From NCBI GenBank assembly GCA_035079385.1, contig JAVHKY010000030.1:3697001-3761000 (forward strand): 64,000 nucleotides of DNA. The letters are read 5' to 3'. The first letter of the stretch is position 1, and every line of letters starts with the position of its first letter. The translations under genes were made by a program, and so were the position numbers. Under the pieces are notes generated by a model. The model had not been told where the DNA came from. It made no database searches and worked only from the letters and a program-made list of their open reading frames with translations. Positions 22,263 to 33,940 of this stretch are shown one piece after another. The DNA is from Aspidiotus rigidus (lineage: Eukaryota; Arthropoda; Insecta; Hemiptera; Diaspididae).

Positions 22263-23885
22263 CAGTGTAACTATTATTGATATTTAGAACGATGTTCAGA
22301 ATCATTATGTATAATCTGAAAAACCTAGTCTTTTTTGGGAAAAAAGTGACTAACCAATGATTGATTGTACGGTAGTAATCAATTTCTGAAATCGTTTACC
22401 AAGAACCGAAATATATTCTGCAACTGACACAATTGATAAAAGAAATCTCAGTTTTCTTTTCTTTTGTTTTACCTTCATGACTAACCTTACACACCATTCA
22501 AACGCCCACCTTTTCTACGTGTTCTTCAGTCGATTTTTCCATAATGACTATCGAATTTGAAAACTTTTCACAATAAAAAAAAATAAGGATAAGTTTTCTC
22601 TATAACATACGTACTTCGAGTTGCGACGTGGAGCGATGAATTTTATATATAGGTATAACTCGTAATCATGCTATTTTGGTTGGCCTTGAAATAAAAGGAG
22701 ATGGGGGGAAAAAAAGAAGAAAGAAAACGTGTCTCGTTCTTTGAAAATCGCTAACAATTGGCGTCGAAAACGGTGCTGATCAAACATTGAAAACGGGAAA
22801 ATAAATCAGTGAAACTGAAGCATAAAACAGCACGCACCGAATGCATAAAGAAAAGCATAAGTACGTGATGGTAATATTCGTTTTCAGATAACTCGTATGC
22901 ATTGCATCGAGATTGAATTAAGAACCTGCGAACGGAAGCCGCGTATGAGCGAAGGCCTTTACGAAAATACGTGCACTGTTGTTGGTAAAAAAAAGAGCAA
23001 AAATACTAGTAAAATATTGTATCGTCGCGTCGTGTCTCAAAAGTGGAAGAAATGTCGAAAATTTTTATTTCTCGCCAAAAACACTCGAGCTGGCTTTTTG
23101 TTGCGGTTTAAAGTTGATACATCGTTGTAGTGGGTCGGTTTTGGCAGTGGAATAGGAATACTCCTTGTCACTGTTATTGTTTTCGACACACGAGTTTTGC
23201 TTTCAAAACGTGTAGATCGTGTTTTCAAATTCACGGCACAACTACACATATATACGGTACATAGAAAATTTAATTTTATAAATAAATCCGAAACTCGAGC
23301 GTGAAACCGCGCCCGCCCACTTTTTTCCTCGCGTCTTTTCCCGCGCGTACCGCTGAATCGTATGAGACAATATTTTTGTGAAAAACTCTAATAATGTTTA
23401 ACAGTAAATTTCTTCCAAAGCGTCCTACTGTTGAGTGATTTGTTATATTTTCTCGTATACGCTGCTCAGTTATATTTTTATTTTCCGCAAACTGAAAGTA
23501 CACGTCTTCGCTTATCTGATCCCAATTTTCCAAACCTAAGCACGTTTTCCTTGTTTTCGCATAACATGTGATGATATTCTTAACGTCGTTGCAAGAAGAC
23601 AGTTTTGCTGCATACCTAAGAATCGACCAAACAATTTTTGAGTTCAGTATGGAACGTGTTTTTTGGTTGCATCAACTGGAATTAAGGAAAACTTAATTTT
23701 TCAGTGGTAATGATGAATATGGATCAAAATACGTGATTGCAGTTATTCGTAATCGAGTTTTAAATGACGAAAGTGATTTCTGTCGTCGTCGTCTCCGTAT
23801 AGAGCGAAATAGGCCCAGTGGCTAGTCTGCTATCGTATTGAAGCCTCTCATTTCGGCAGACGATTTGGAACTGTCCAAGATCCTT
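22263..23885. other. No recognisable gene
   Basis: An 85-codon minus-strand frame at 23276-23533 is the longest and has no motif I know. No transposon ends seen. Confidence 0.45.
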
Positions 23886-23889
23886 TTTC

Positions 23890-24965
23890 TTGGTCTTCAT
23901 TTTGGGCGTTTTTCATCGCACGGTAATCGGTCCTCTTGTTCTCTCCAATTCCTCCGATACTGTTTTATTCGTTTTATTACAGGTGTTACATTCAATCTCT
24001 TTCTATTGCGGAATGTTACGCTATCGGTTCTTCGCATAAAGAGCATTTCAGCAGCCTCTATCCCTTCTTCGATTTCTTTAAGGCCCATATATCCGACCCG
24101 TATGTCAACATGGGTATAGCCAGTTTATTGTACACCCTTAGCCTCGTCTCGCGTCTGATTTTATTTGCATTTAGAGTATACCCTGATTCTCCTGCAGATC
24201 AATTTCTCCATTGCACGACATGTTGACTCCCAGGTAATTCAGCTGCTAACCAGCTCTATAATCTTCCCATTTATTACGATTTCGCTCTGGACTGCTTCCT
24301 TGCGCCTAAATGCCATGGTCTTAGTTTCTAGGGTCGAAATTATCATCCCATACTTTCAGGCAATGTTTTCAAGCTTCGCTCCAGCTTATCTTCATCCTCT
24401 GCCAAAATTACCTGGTCATCTACGAATAACATTGTTTCAATTTTCCTATTATTTGCCAGTCGAACGCCTCTTGGATTTGTTTGCATCCATTCTCGAATAA
24501 TTGTATTCATATAAAGATTGAAAAGGGCGCATGAAAGTGGACGTCCCTGTCCTACCCCTCCGTTGATTTTTTTGTAGCCGGATAATTCGACGTCCATCTC
24601 TGATCCTTATTCCTCGCTTTTTACACAAACCATCCACTATGACCATGGTTGATAGGATCTCATATTCGTCAAGGACTTCGATCAATGTTTTCCTATCTAC
24701 ATTATCGTACGTCTTTTCAAGGTCTGTAAGACACAAATGACTTTCCAGATCGTACTCCATTCTTTTTTCTATTAACAGCTTTATTTTGAAGCTTGCATCT
24801 GTGCTGGATCTTCCCTCTCGGAAGCCGTTTTGGTCTTCCAGTAGTTTTTCTTCCTGTTTGCAATTATTTTTGCATATATCTTATAGCAGGTGTTCAGCAG
24901 GCATATCATTAGCTTTTTTGCACAAAGGTACTAAATAATATTCCTGAGTGTGACTTCCTTTCTCC
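23890..24965 (-). pseudogene. LINE reverse transcriptase relic of a second type
   Basis: Reading leftwards on the minus strand: L-L-N-T-C-Y-K-I-Y-A-K-I near 24890; E-D-Q-N-G-F-R-E-G-R-S near 24825; L-C-L-T-D-L-E-K-T-Y-D-N-V (RT motif A with the usual Ala as Thr) near 24730; G-V-G-Q-G-R-P-L-S-C-A-L-F (motif B) near 24555; the active site F-V-D-D-Q-V near 24420; and a C-terminal part with I-E-A-A-E-M-L-F-M-R-R near 24055, ending K-R-P-K-stop at about 23897. Frames change several times and stops are present. The F-x-D-D-Q-V-I-L-A type and the A-A-E-M-x-F-x-R-R tail are typical of a widespread insect endonuclease-RT family without RNase H. The endonuclease is missing. Confidence 0.8.
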
Positions 24966-25270
24966 AGATGCCATTGCGAAAGTTCTATAACCTCTTTTTG
25001 AACTTGCCGCTACCGGACTTGTATAGCTTTATAGAAGGTCATTTTCACCAAATGCTTTCGCATTTTTTGAGTATTGATGTTGCGCTTCTTCCAACTCTCT
25101 CACAGTAATTGGTGTATTCAATGTTTCTTTCTCATTGTCTTGTCAATTTCCTATTCTTCGGTTGTATACGCTCTGGTTTTCCAGGTGGCTACTTTCATAG
25201 CGGGTGTTTTTACCGAGGGGCTCCACCTGGGTTCCCTTTGTATCCGTCTGTTCCGAAGCTTCCATACGTT
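24966..25270. other. No recognisable gene
   Basis: Possibly a decayed upstream part of the LINE relic; no motif supports this. Confidence 0.4.
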
Positions 25271-25740
25271 TTGCGATTATATTTTATTTAGCAAAAAAAA
25301 TTAATATAAATATAAATTCCTTCAAAAATATTTTTGAAAATTTTTTAAAAATATTAAATCAAAAAATTTTTATATTTAAATTTAAGTATTAAATTAATAC
25401 AATAAAATTTTAATTGAACAGATTAAATTATATAAATTCTTTTAATATAATTTTAATACGAGTGATTCAACATCGAGGTAATAAATCAAACATATTCGAT
25501 TTAATTATCAAGGAGATATTTTAATTTTAATAATAATTTTTAACTTTTTTTCTTTTCCTAAAAATAATTTATTATTAAATTTTAATTAGAATGTTAATTA
25601 TTTATTTATATTTTGTTCTTTTAATAAAATTATCACAATTTCCTTTAAATTTACGGTTGACTAAAGCAATTTTATATATATTAATTTTTTAATTTTCAAT
25701 TTAAATATTAAATTTAAATTAGTTATTATTATTTCATTTT
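25271..25740 (+). other. AT-rich block resembling mitochondrial large rRNA DNA (NUMT)
   Basis: Over 80% A+T by eye and embedded in less AT-rich DNA. GATTCAACATCGAGGTAATA at about 25464 resembles the conserved insect mitochondrial 16S rRNA stretch that reads ATTCAACATCGAGGTCGCAA in the antisense direction. The rest is too diverged or too simple to assign by eye. A nuclear copy of mitochondrial DNA is the best reading. Confidence 0.45.
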
Positions 25741-25799
25741 TAATTAATACGATACTCCATTTCGTCTTTCGCAAAAATTTCACTGCAACGAACCTCGGA

Positions 25800-26170
25800 T
25801 GCACATCTGTTGTGTCTTTCAACAGGGACTCTGCTTTATGGGGGGCTTTTTGAGAAATTTGCCGTGCGCCGTCCACCGTCCAACAAGAAACTTGGAAAAA
25901 TTTCAACTAACGAGCCATATATGATAGGAGGGGGACTTGAAAAAATTTAAAATCTTGAGCTATATATGATAGGAGGGGGACTTGGAAATGAAATTTCGAC
26001 TTTCGAGCTATATATATCGAAGTCCCTAAAATAGGTCCAGATCACTGATGACGTTCTATTTCTAAGTCCCCGTCCTATCATATTATACCTCAGAGGTTGA
26101 AATTTTTTCGTTCTCTTCCTATCATATATACAGCTCGGGAGTCAAGAAAAATTTAGGATATTATACTAGG
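25800..26170. repeat. Minisatellite-bearing dispersed element, copy A
   Basis: Contains the conserved module with an end hairpin (AACAGGGACTCTGCTTTATG at 25818) and GAGAAATTTGCCGTGCGCCG, followed by repeats of a roughly 45-60-bp unit built on CGAGCTATATATGATAGGAG and GGGGACTTGGAAAAATTT. Four other loci in the window carry the same family. Confidence 0.75.
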
Positions 26171-26700
26171 CGTATAGTAGGTCTAGGCTTCTTGAATTCT
26201 CATTACCAAATCCAATTTGCCTCATAAAGCAGGTTCCCTGGGTTCTTCGTTTAACTTCGTTGAGGAAGCCGTCGTTTTTTATACATTTTTTGTGTAGTGA
26301 ACGAAGACGAGAGAGAGAAAGAACCGAGAGGAAGTGTGAATTAAAGAAAAAAGTAAAATATCCTGGCATGTTCGGATAATAGGATTTTTTTTTTTAATCG
26401 TCAAAAAACGCGTGTACTGCATAAGAGCAACAAGAACGAATTTCAAAAGCTCAAGAAAAATGGTATTGATGGGTACAAATTAAGCCTCATATTTTGAGAT
26501 CACGTTTAGGTTTAAACATGGATTGGGACAGGCTAGTACTCTAACTTTAATGGGTTTTACAGAGGTTAGATGTGAGGCATAAATTCCTTAACTTGCCGTA
26601 CAAATTGCCACAAATTAAGCTCGATTTTTGGCTTGTTTCATATCTCTTCTGTAGCACGTATCCCAGTTAACAACAGAAAAAATTGAATTCTGCGAGTCCA
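26171..26700. other. No recognisable gene
   Basis: Anonymous DNA with a poly-T run near 26386. Confidence 0.5.
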
Positions 26701-26719
26701 CAATTCCCCAAAGGGGAGC

Positions 26720-26890
26720 GACAAGGCCACCCCTCCCGTGTTAAGGATGGCAATACCTACCCTCCTAAAGGGTGAAGACACCTCCAAGAAATTTTCGATT
26801 TTCGCAAGGCCACTCACCGTCTTGAGGATGGCAACACCTCCCCTCCCCAAGGGATGGAGACACCTCGGGAAAAATTTGAAAAACTCACGA
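26720..26890. repeat. Two-copy tandem repeat, about 85-bp period
   Basis: CAAGGCCAC, GAGGATGGCAA, ACCTCCCCTCC and GAAGACACCTC-type words recur in the same order at about 26727-26805 and 26810-26890. No coding content. Confidence 0.65.
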
Positions 26891-27004
26891 GTTATTTAAC
26901 GGAGTTGAACGAGGGGTAAAAGGAAACTTGTTTTATGGGGCACGTGGGATCTGAAAAATGCAGATTGTGACGTCATCAAATTGTGACGTCACAGCCCCCA
27001 AAGC

Positions 27005-27325
27005 TATAAATAACACCAGGCAACAATTGAAAATTTGTTTGATAATTGCTGAAGTGAGATAGGTTGTATCTAGAAGTATTTTTTGCACTGATTTCAGAAC
27101 CGTTCTTCGTTTTTTGATAGGAGGTCGCGTTTTCTTCTTATCACTTTGTTTAGTTGCCACGCATCGTCGCGAGACAAAGCGTTCTTTATCGAGCTTCGAT
27201 CAACGATAGCAGTATCAACGCTAACGGAAAACGGTTCTGAAATCAGCGCAAAAAATACTTCTAGATACAACCTATCTCACTTCAGCAATTTTCAAATGTT
27301 TAATTGTTGCCTAGTGTAATAGGAG
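27005..27325. mobile_element. Small foldback, arms about 105 bp
   Basis: The left arm (27005-27112) and right arm (27222-27325) are reverse complements, sharing AATTGCTGAAGTGAGATAGG and TTGTATCTAGAAGTATTTTT; the loop is about 110 bp. It is flanked on the left by GTGACGTCATCAAATTGTGA and on the right by a diverged direct copy (ATGACGCCATCAAACTGTGA), so it may have inserted into, or been duplicated with, that unit. Looks like a MITE. Confidence 0.7.
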
Positions 27326-27329
27326 GAGA

Positions 27330-27770
27330 ACTTAGAAAAGACTGATCAATGACGCCATCAAACTGTGACTTCGCAGGCTCCGTCCCTCAAGCTATATATG
27401 ACGGGAGGGAGACTTGGAAAATTTTCGAGCTCCGAGCTTTGCCGGCCGGCTAGTCGGCGGACAGCGGACGTTTTTCCGAAAAATCCCCCGATAAAACAGA
27501 TTCCCTGTTAAAACTGTACTCCAAGTCCCACTTCCATCATAATATATAACTCAAAAGTAGAAATTTTCCAAGTCCACCTTCTATCATATATAATAGCTTG
27601 AGAGTCAAATTTTTTCTGAGTCCTCCTATCATAATGTATAGCTCGTAGAATTGAAATTTCAACTGAGAACCTGTTCTATGTTTTTTTTTTTGGAGAAATT
27701 CGCCGCGTGCGCCGTCCGACGAAAAAATTTCGACTCTCGATCTATACAGGAAAATGGTTGTAGAGGAGTT
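27330..27770. repeat. Minisatellite-bearing dispersed element, copy B
   Basis: Contains AAGCTATATATGACGGGAGG, the end hairpin AACAGATTCCCTGTT near 27498, two to three units with CTATCATATATA, and a second module near 27670-27720 (GAACCTGTTCTATG, then CGCCGCGTGCGCCGTCCGAC). Confidence 0.7.
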
Positions 27771-28009
27771 GTAATTCGGGAAGGTACACGGGCACCCCCT
27801 ACTCTAGTGACTTGGCTTTAGGAGGATTTGGAATATTTCGACATTTGAGCAATTGGGAAGATATTGACCTTCGATTTATGGATATCTATCGCTCCAGTTC
27901 CAAGAGGAGAAATGGTGCTGTCCGGGAAATTCATGATAATGATTCCTGAGCTATGTGAATGAGGGGGCGGAGGATCTGAAAAAATCTGGATCATTTAATA
28001 ATACTCACC

Positions 28010-30385
28010 AGGAGGAGGATTTGAAGATATTCGGACCAAATAAATTTCTGGATGTCAACATCGAAGTACGGCTTCCACTTCATCAGTAAGTGAGAAAGAA
28101 ACTTTCATTGCTTTAGCTTTGAATTCGTACGTGTGCTCTCTCGCGAGTTTTTTTCATCGAAAATTTTGTAAATCTTTCATTAGTGCTACATTTTTCTGGA
28201 GAGGTTGCAGTTCGTACATAGTAATTTTTTCACTAGTCCGCAATTCGTTGTAGAACGTTACTTTCGGCCGGAATTCGTAATTTTGGCCAAGCATTCATTT
28301 TTAACATTATTATTTCTTTACTATTTGAATACTGTAAATCAATAAAGAACTGGAAGGAATAACACGCAGTTGAAGAACGTGGTGAGAAAAATTCATTATA
28401 CGAACGACAGAAGTGCTTCCAATAGTCCTAATCAAATTAATTACCATCGAAATTCAATCGATAAACCCTTCAAACCGTAAGAGATGGAACCTTCGTAATT
28501 CGTATTATTGATCAATAATTAAATTTTCCGACCGTAAATAGGTATGGTGGAAAATTTACTTACTGTATATTGGCGGTAGATGAGTTTTTGTGAACGAGAA
28601 AAAAAAAAAAAAAAAAAAAAATTGTAAACTCTTCCGAATTAATATTATTCTGCTTTCAGATGTAAATCAACTTTCAAAAAACCTAATATTAATATAAGAA
28701 CCTTAAATTCATGAATATTTATAACGTTTTCCGTCGCGGAAACCACTTCCTCGACCATTCTCTTCCGATGTTTTTATAAGTTATAAACACGGCTATACCG
28801 AAAGTTCGATGTTGAAAAATTTAATTCTCTTCACTTTTCTCACTTTTCGCCGCTAATGAATATTTTAGACACCCTTTTGTTTAGCTGTTAAGTGGCCAAC
28901 CTCTTTTCAGACCTCGATGTAGTTACGTAGTCAATGTACACTCTGTATGACGATGCAAACACCATCGTTCTTAATTTTTCCTTACAATATTATTATAATA
29001 AAATGATTATCTTTTTTTTCCTTCTTCAGCCGCGAAAAAAGAGAAAAACATTGTCAACATCTTAAAGTCTACAGCCAAATGAGATCTCATCGCTTTGATA
29101 GTATACCTATGTAATTCTAGAATCGTCCTCAAATAGGGTTATTAACGTCTTCAAATTTCAACCTTCCTCTTCGGCATAAATTTTAATTTTCCAACTTCTT
29201 TTCTTCTAGGTTCAGTTTGTGGTGGTCCAATTTCCGTGACCCATAAATGACTGTGGTAGACTTAATGCTTATACTTCTAGTCATAATATATCACAATGTA
29301 CAAAAGACGGCTGTCGTTGAAACGAACAAAACGTGTTATTTCATTTTCTAGAGAAAGAGAGGGAAGAAATCAACGAATATATCACAACATACGCACACTA
29401 TTTTCTCCCTTACACAATCAAATTTATTTGATTTATGTTATCGCGGTATAACATTTTTTCCTCTCTACTGTTCACCAGTCTCAATTCGAACTAACTGTGG
29501 TCAGAATGGGGGAGGGGCGGTTATACGCCGTAATATATAAGCTATATATAGTCGTATTATAGGCTGGAAGTAGAACATGCTAAAGACTACCTACGTACAT
29601 ACTTCTTGCATGTATAGAAAGAATTTTTTGCAGACTCGTGCTTAAGTGGTTTCGTAGTGCTCTACAGTCTAGCAATTTGTATCGTAAGGTACTAAAAAAC
29701 CTCGTATTCTTACTTTTGTTTTCATAGACTGTCATTTCATTATTCCATTACAATGACTCGAGTGAACTTCAATTCATTATAGAAGGGGAACAAGAGGATT
29801 TTAGAAATTGATACTTATTGTGTTAGGGGTCGTGAAATGATACTATGAAATTTTAGCTTGCGATGAAATTCTACCCGATGGTGGTTTGATGTTTGAAAAT
29901 ATTCTGGAAAGACGTAAATTTTTCAGAAGTTTGGGAAAGGGAGAAAGAGGCGCCAAACATAAGTTTTTCGATATTTTATTAACTTTCACGTGCAACCCTG
30001 AAAATTTCTTCCCATTCCTCACACTACTTCGCGAACGAATTACTCACCGCGACCTCAAGAACAGAATTCCAAGAATTACCAATCGCGTTGTCGAGAAGAA
30101 TTATTCACTTCCGCCGTCAGATGACGACGAGAATTTGGATTCTTCGCAAAAGAACTAATACATGTCTCAAAACCTTCTTCCGTTCTGTTCCGAACAAGGT
30201 CAAGCTACATATTGACATCTTAATGTATTCATTGTACCTACTATTACTCCTTACATGTATCATGCATCCTGCTACAGTACAAATGCTGGTAGCTCTGCCT
30301 TCAAATGTATGACCCTCCTTCCTATTCTCTTTCTCATTCACCTCCACCTCCACCCCCGCCCCGACCAATATCCCTTATGAGAGTC
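28010..30385. other. No firmly recognised gene; possible decayed LINE ORF1 at the right end
   Basis: A poly-A run lies at about 28600-28621. A 90-codon plus-strand frame (29886-30158) precedes the LINE endonuclease at 30.39 kb and could be a remnant of the LINE's first ORF, but I see no zinc knuckle or other ORF1 motif. The stretch just before the endonuclease (about 30335-30362) codes for a proline run. Confidence 0.4.
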
Positions 30386-30389
30386 ATCT

Positions 30390-33300
30390 ACAATGGAACT
30401 TGAGAGCCCACTTCAAAAGACTTCCTGAACTCCAACACCTGATATCACTTTACCCCCCACTTATCATCTGTCTCCAAGAAACACATCTCCTCCCCTATTA
30501 CAAAGTAACTCTCGTCGGCCATACATTCTTTTGTCACGATTTCACCCACGGTCAAATAGCGAGTGGAGGATCCGCAATATTAGTGCACAAAACTCTCTGA
30601 GCGCACCTGATCACGGTTAGACCCACTTCACAAGGCAGTATCAATCTCGATCAACTTACCTTCCTCATCTAAAACCCCCATAACAATTTCATCAATCTAT
30701 ATCCCCCCCTGATCTAAATATGTCAACTCACGATCTCCAGTCCCTAATTTCTAACCTCCCTCCATCCATCATGCTCTGCGGCAACTTCAACGCACTCAGT
30801 CCAACATGGAGCTCTTATCATCACAACAACATTGATACCCTCCTGGTTAACGAATCCAATATCCTACTACTTAACGCACACAAATCTCCAACTCACTTCT
30901 GCCTAGCCAATGGAACTTTTTCAACTATGGACCTGTCCTTATGTTCCACATCACTCTCCTCCCTACTCACCTGGAAGACGCATTCAGACCTTAGCGATAG
31001 CGATCACTTTCCCATACTAATCAGTCAAGAACCTCTACACTCACACATATTCCCACCTCGAGGAAGCCAACTGGCCCCTCTTCACTAGTCTCACCGCCAA
31101 CACCGAACTCATTCCCTCTTTTGACACAATAGACGCTGATATCATCTCTTTTACTGAATTTATTATTCAAGCTGCCGATCAAGCTATTCTAAAAACCTCT
31201 CCTTCGCCAAAAAATCGTCCCGTCTCCTGGTGGTCCCAGCATTGAAAGACTGAAACAAAGCCCTCAATCGTTACGAAAAGTCCGCAGATGTATCAAACCT
31301 TATTAACTATAAAAGACTATGAGCCAAAGCCCGTTTTCTACTTCGTTCCGCCAAGAAATGAAGCTGGAACTCTTTTGTCTCGTCAATTAATCGACCTGTT
31401 TCTTGCTCCGTAATGTGGAGTAACTCTAAAAAGTTAACAGGTTCGAAACAAAGATTCTCTATCAAAACAACCAAATCTATCAATCACCATCAGAAATCAG
31501 TGAAATACATGCTAAGAATTGTTTCAAATTTCTTCCAACACCAACTACGACACACCTTTCACTCAACTAAAAAAACAAGCTGAAAATACCCAATAGATTT
31601 CTCTCTTAATGTGTCACAAACTGTCTCACTTCCCTACAACAAACCAATCACCAAACAAGAAGTCACACACACCATGTCCCTCTGCTCCAGAAAATCAGCT
31701 CCCGGTCTCGACCAAATTAGCCCCGCTATGCTACACAAACTTATCGAAATGCTATCTCACACCTCACCTCATTCTTGAACCGAAGTTTTTTCTCCTACTC
31801 CTTCCACAAAAACTGGAAAATAGAATCATCCCAATCCTAAACCTCTCGAAGACCCTTCACACCCACTATCCTATTGACCCATTTCACTACGAAGCACTCT
31901 TAGCAAAATTCTCGAGAAAATTATCAAGAATACTAGACTCTCCTAATTCCTTGATTTCAACGAAATATTAAGTAATACAAATATGGTTGCCGTAAAGGTC
32001 GATCAGCTCTAATGGCTCTTGCTGACCTCAATTCCCAAACCTACAATGCCCAAGGAGCGAACCTCTACTCAATATTTTTTGACATGGAGAACGCTTTCCC
32101 GAGAGTGTGGACATACCACATATCATATGCGTTATCCTCCACCAACTTGGACTTCGTGGATCCTTCTCTCTCCTACTTCATAATCGATCCTTTATAGTCC
32201 GCTTAAGCGACCAGTATTCCTCAACCCTGCCCCAAGAAAATGGTATGACTCAAGGATCCTCACTTAGTGGCACCATTTCTCATCGGCATCAACAACATAA
32301 CAAAAATCATAAAATTTCCAATTCAAACCCTACTATTCTCTGATGACCTAAGCATCCATTTACGTTCCAGTAACACAACACGCGCCCAGCCCACTTCAAG
32401 AAACAATCAATAAAATACACTGTTGGCTTTACCCTCTCGGATTCCGCATTTCCTACCTCAATACCAAACTCATCGTCTTCCAAAAACCACACCAGAAAAC
32501 CATTAAATTTTCCCCTCTCACAATAGCTAACTACCCCATCCCACAAGTTAAAACTACTAAAGTTCTTGGCCTATATTTCCACAACCGTCACTCTCGGATC
32601 CTCCATATCATGCACTCAATATCGTAAAATTTCTTTCCCACCCTAAAGAAGGTTGTAACCGAAAATTCCACCTCCACTTCTACCAGAGCTTACTCTGATC
32701 CATCCTCGATTACGGATCACCCATTTATGATCCCCCCCCCCCTCTATTTGAAACTACTCGATACTGTCCGAAATCCCGCACTCAAAATAGCTACTGGAGT
32801 ATTCCGAACCAATCCCGCTGAAAGCTTCTATGGAGACACTGGCTTCCCCCCACTTCATTATCGACGCCTCAAACTGACAACCAACTTCCTCACAAGTGTC
32901 CTACAATATCCTCAAGTCCCCGTCCACCATTGTATATTCCATCCTCACCACAACCAAAAACTCCATAACCAATCTACGTTCCAATCTCAAACACCAATTA
33001 TCACGCCCCTTCAAGTTCCATTGTCTGGACCACAACGTTCCCTCAAACCTTCCGTGACTCTTTACTCCACCCAAAATAATTTGCGACCTAAAACGCCTCC
33101 CTCATCTTTCAACTTCTTTCGAAGAATACCAGGCACAGTTTAACAGAATCCTTAACAACTTTAATAACCCTACACCATGTTTCACCTATGGTTCTGAACA
33201 TCAAAACAAAACTGACTTCGCATACTCGATAGGTCACATCACAGTCTCTCACCGACACCGCAACACCGCATCCGTCTTCACCACTGAATTACAAGTAATC
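30390..33300 (+). pseudogene. LINE relic: endonuclease, reverse transcriptase and start of RNase H
   Basis: The apurinic-type endonuclease begins near 30390: C-L-Q-E-T-H at about 30470, G-N-F-N-A (usually GDFNA) near 30780, and S-D-S-D-H-F-P-I near 31000. RT follows: F-F-D-M-E-N-A-F-P-R-V at about 32077 (motif A), E-N-G-M-T-Q-G-S-S-L-S-G near 32240 (motif B) and F-S-D-D-L at about 32338 (motif C, Ser for Ala). A thumb block (S-F-Y-G-D-T-G-F-P-P-L-H-Y-R-R-L) lies near 32830. RNase H is present only at its start (F-T-Y-G-S-E, where Tyr replaces the catalytic Asp, near 33181) and stops at the minisatellite element near 33305. Many stops and frameshifts. A close relative lies at 46.3-48.45 kb. 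Confidence 0.85.
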
Positions 33301-33304
33301 TTTC

Positions 33305-33940
33305 CATTGCAGGACTGCAATGGCAGCGGGGACCCCACTGTCTGTCTGTCCCAAGTCCCCTCCTATCATATAAATCTTGGAGCCTGATGTTCTTCTAGGT
33401 CCCGAAAAAAACTTTTGATTAGTATTGTATGTAGGCCTATAGCTTGGAGCATCAAATTTTTCTAAACTTGAAAAAATTGCGAATCCCATTGGTATGGCAT
33501 GTAGGATTAAATTTCTGTAGGTCTCCCTTCTATCATAATATAGCTCGAGAATGAAAATTTTTCAACAGGGAACCAGTTTTATGTCTTTTTTTTTTGAGAT
33601 ATTTGCCGTGCGCTGTTCACCTTCCGGCAAAAAACTTGGAAAAATTTCGACTCCTATCGTACATAGCTTGGAAGCTGAAATTTTCTCAAGTACCCCTCCT
33701 ATCATATATAGCTCGAAAATCCACATTTTTCCAAGTCCCTCTCCTATCATATATAGCTCGAGAGTCGATATTTTTCCAAGTCCCCCTTCTATCATTATAT
33801 AGCTCGGAGGTCGAAATTTTTCCAAGTCCCCCTCCCCTCTCCGTGACGTCATCAACCTCGCTCGCGCCCGCGCCCGCGGACGAAAATTTCCTGAAAGTAC
33901 CCCTAACAAAAGGGATAGCGGGTTCCCCGCTAAAAAAAAG
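33305..33940. repeat. Minisatellite-bearing dispersed element, copy C (best preserved)
   Basis: Begins by a 20-bp palindrome CCATTGCAGGACTGCAATGG. Contains the module hairpin AACAGGGAACCAGTTTTATG near 33565, GATATTTGCCGTGCGCTG, then four units of a 45-bp minisatellite based on CCTATCATATATAGCTCGAG (about 33650-33830), then CGTGACGTCATCAACCTCG, a GC-rich run and the end hairpin AGCGGGTTCCCCGCT at about 33919-33933. Plus- and minus-strand frames over it (33562-34067) are artefacts of the 45-bp (15-codon) period and not genes. Confidence 0.75.

Noticed and set aside
33640..33840. Regularly spaced repeats resembling a CRISPR array
   Set aside because: Units are contiguous with no unique spacers of constant size, and the genome is eukaryotic.
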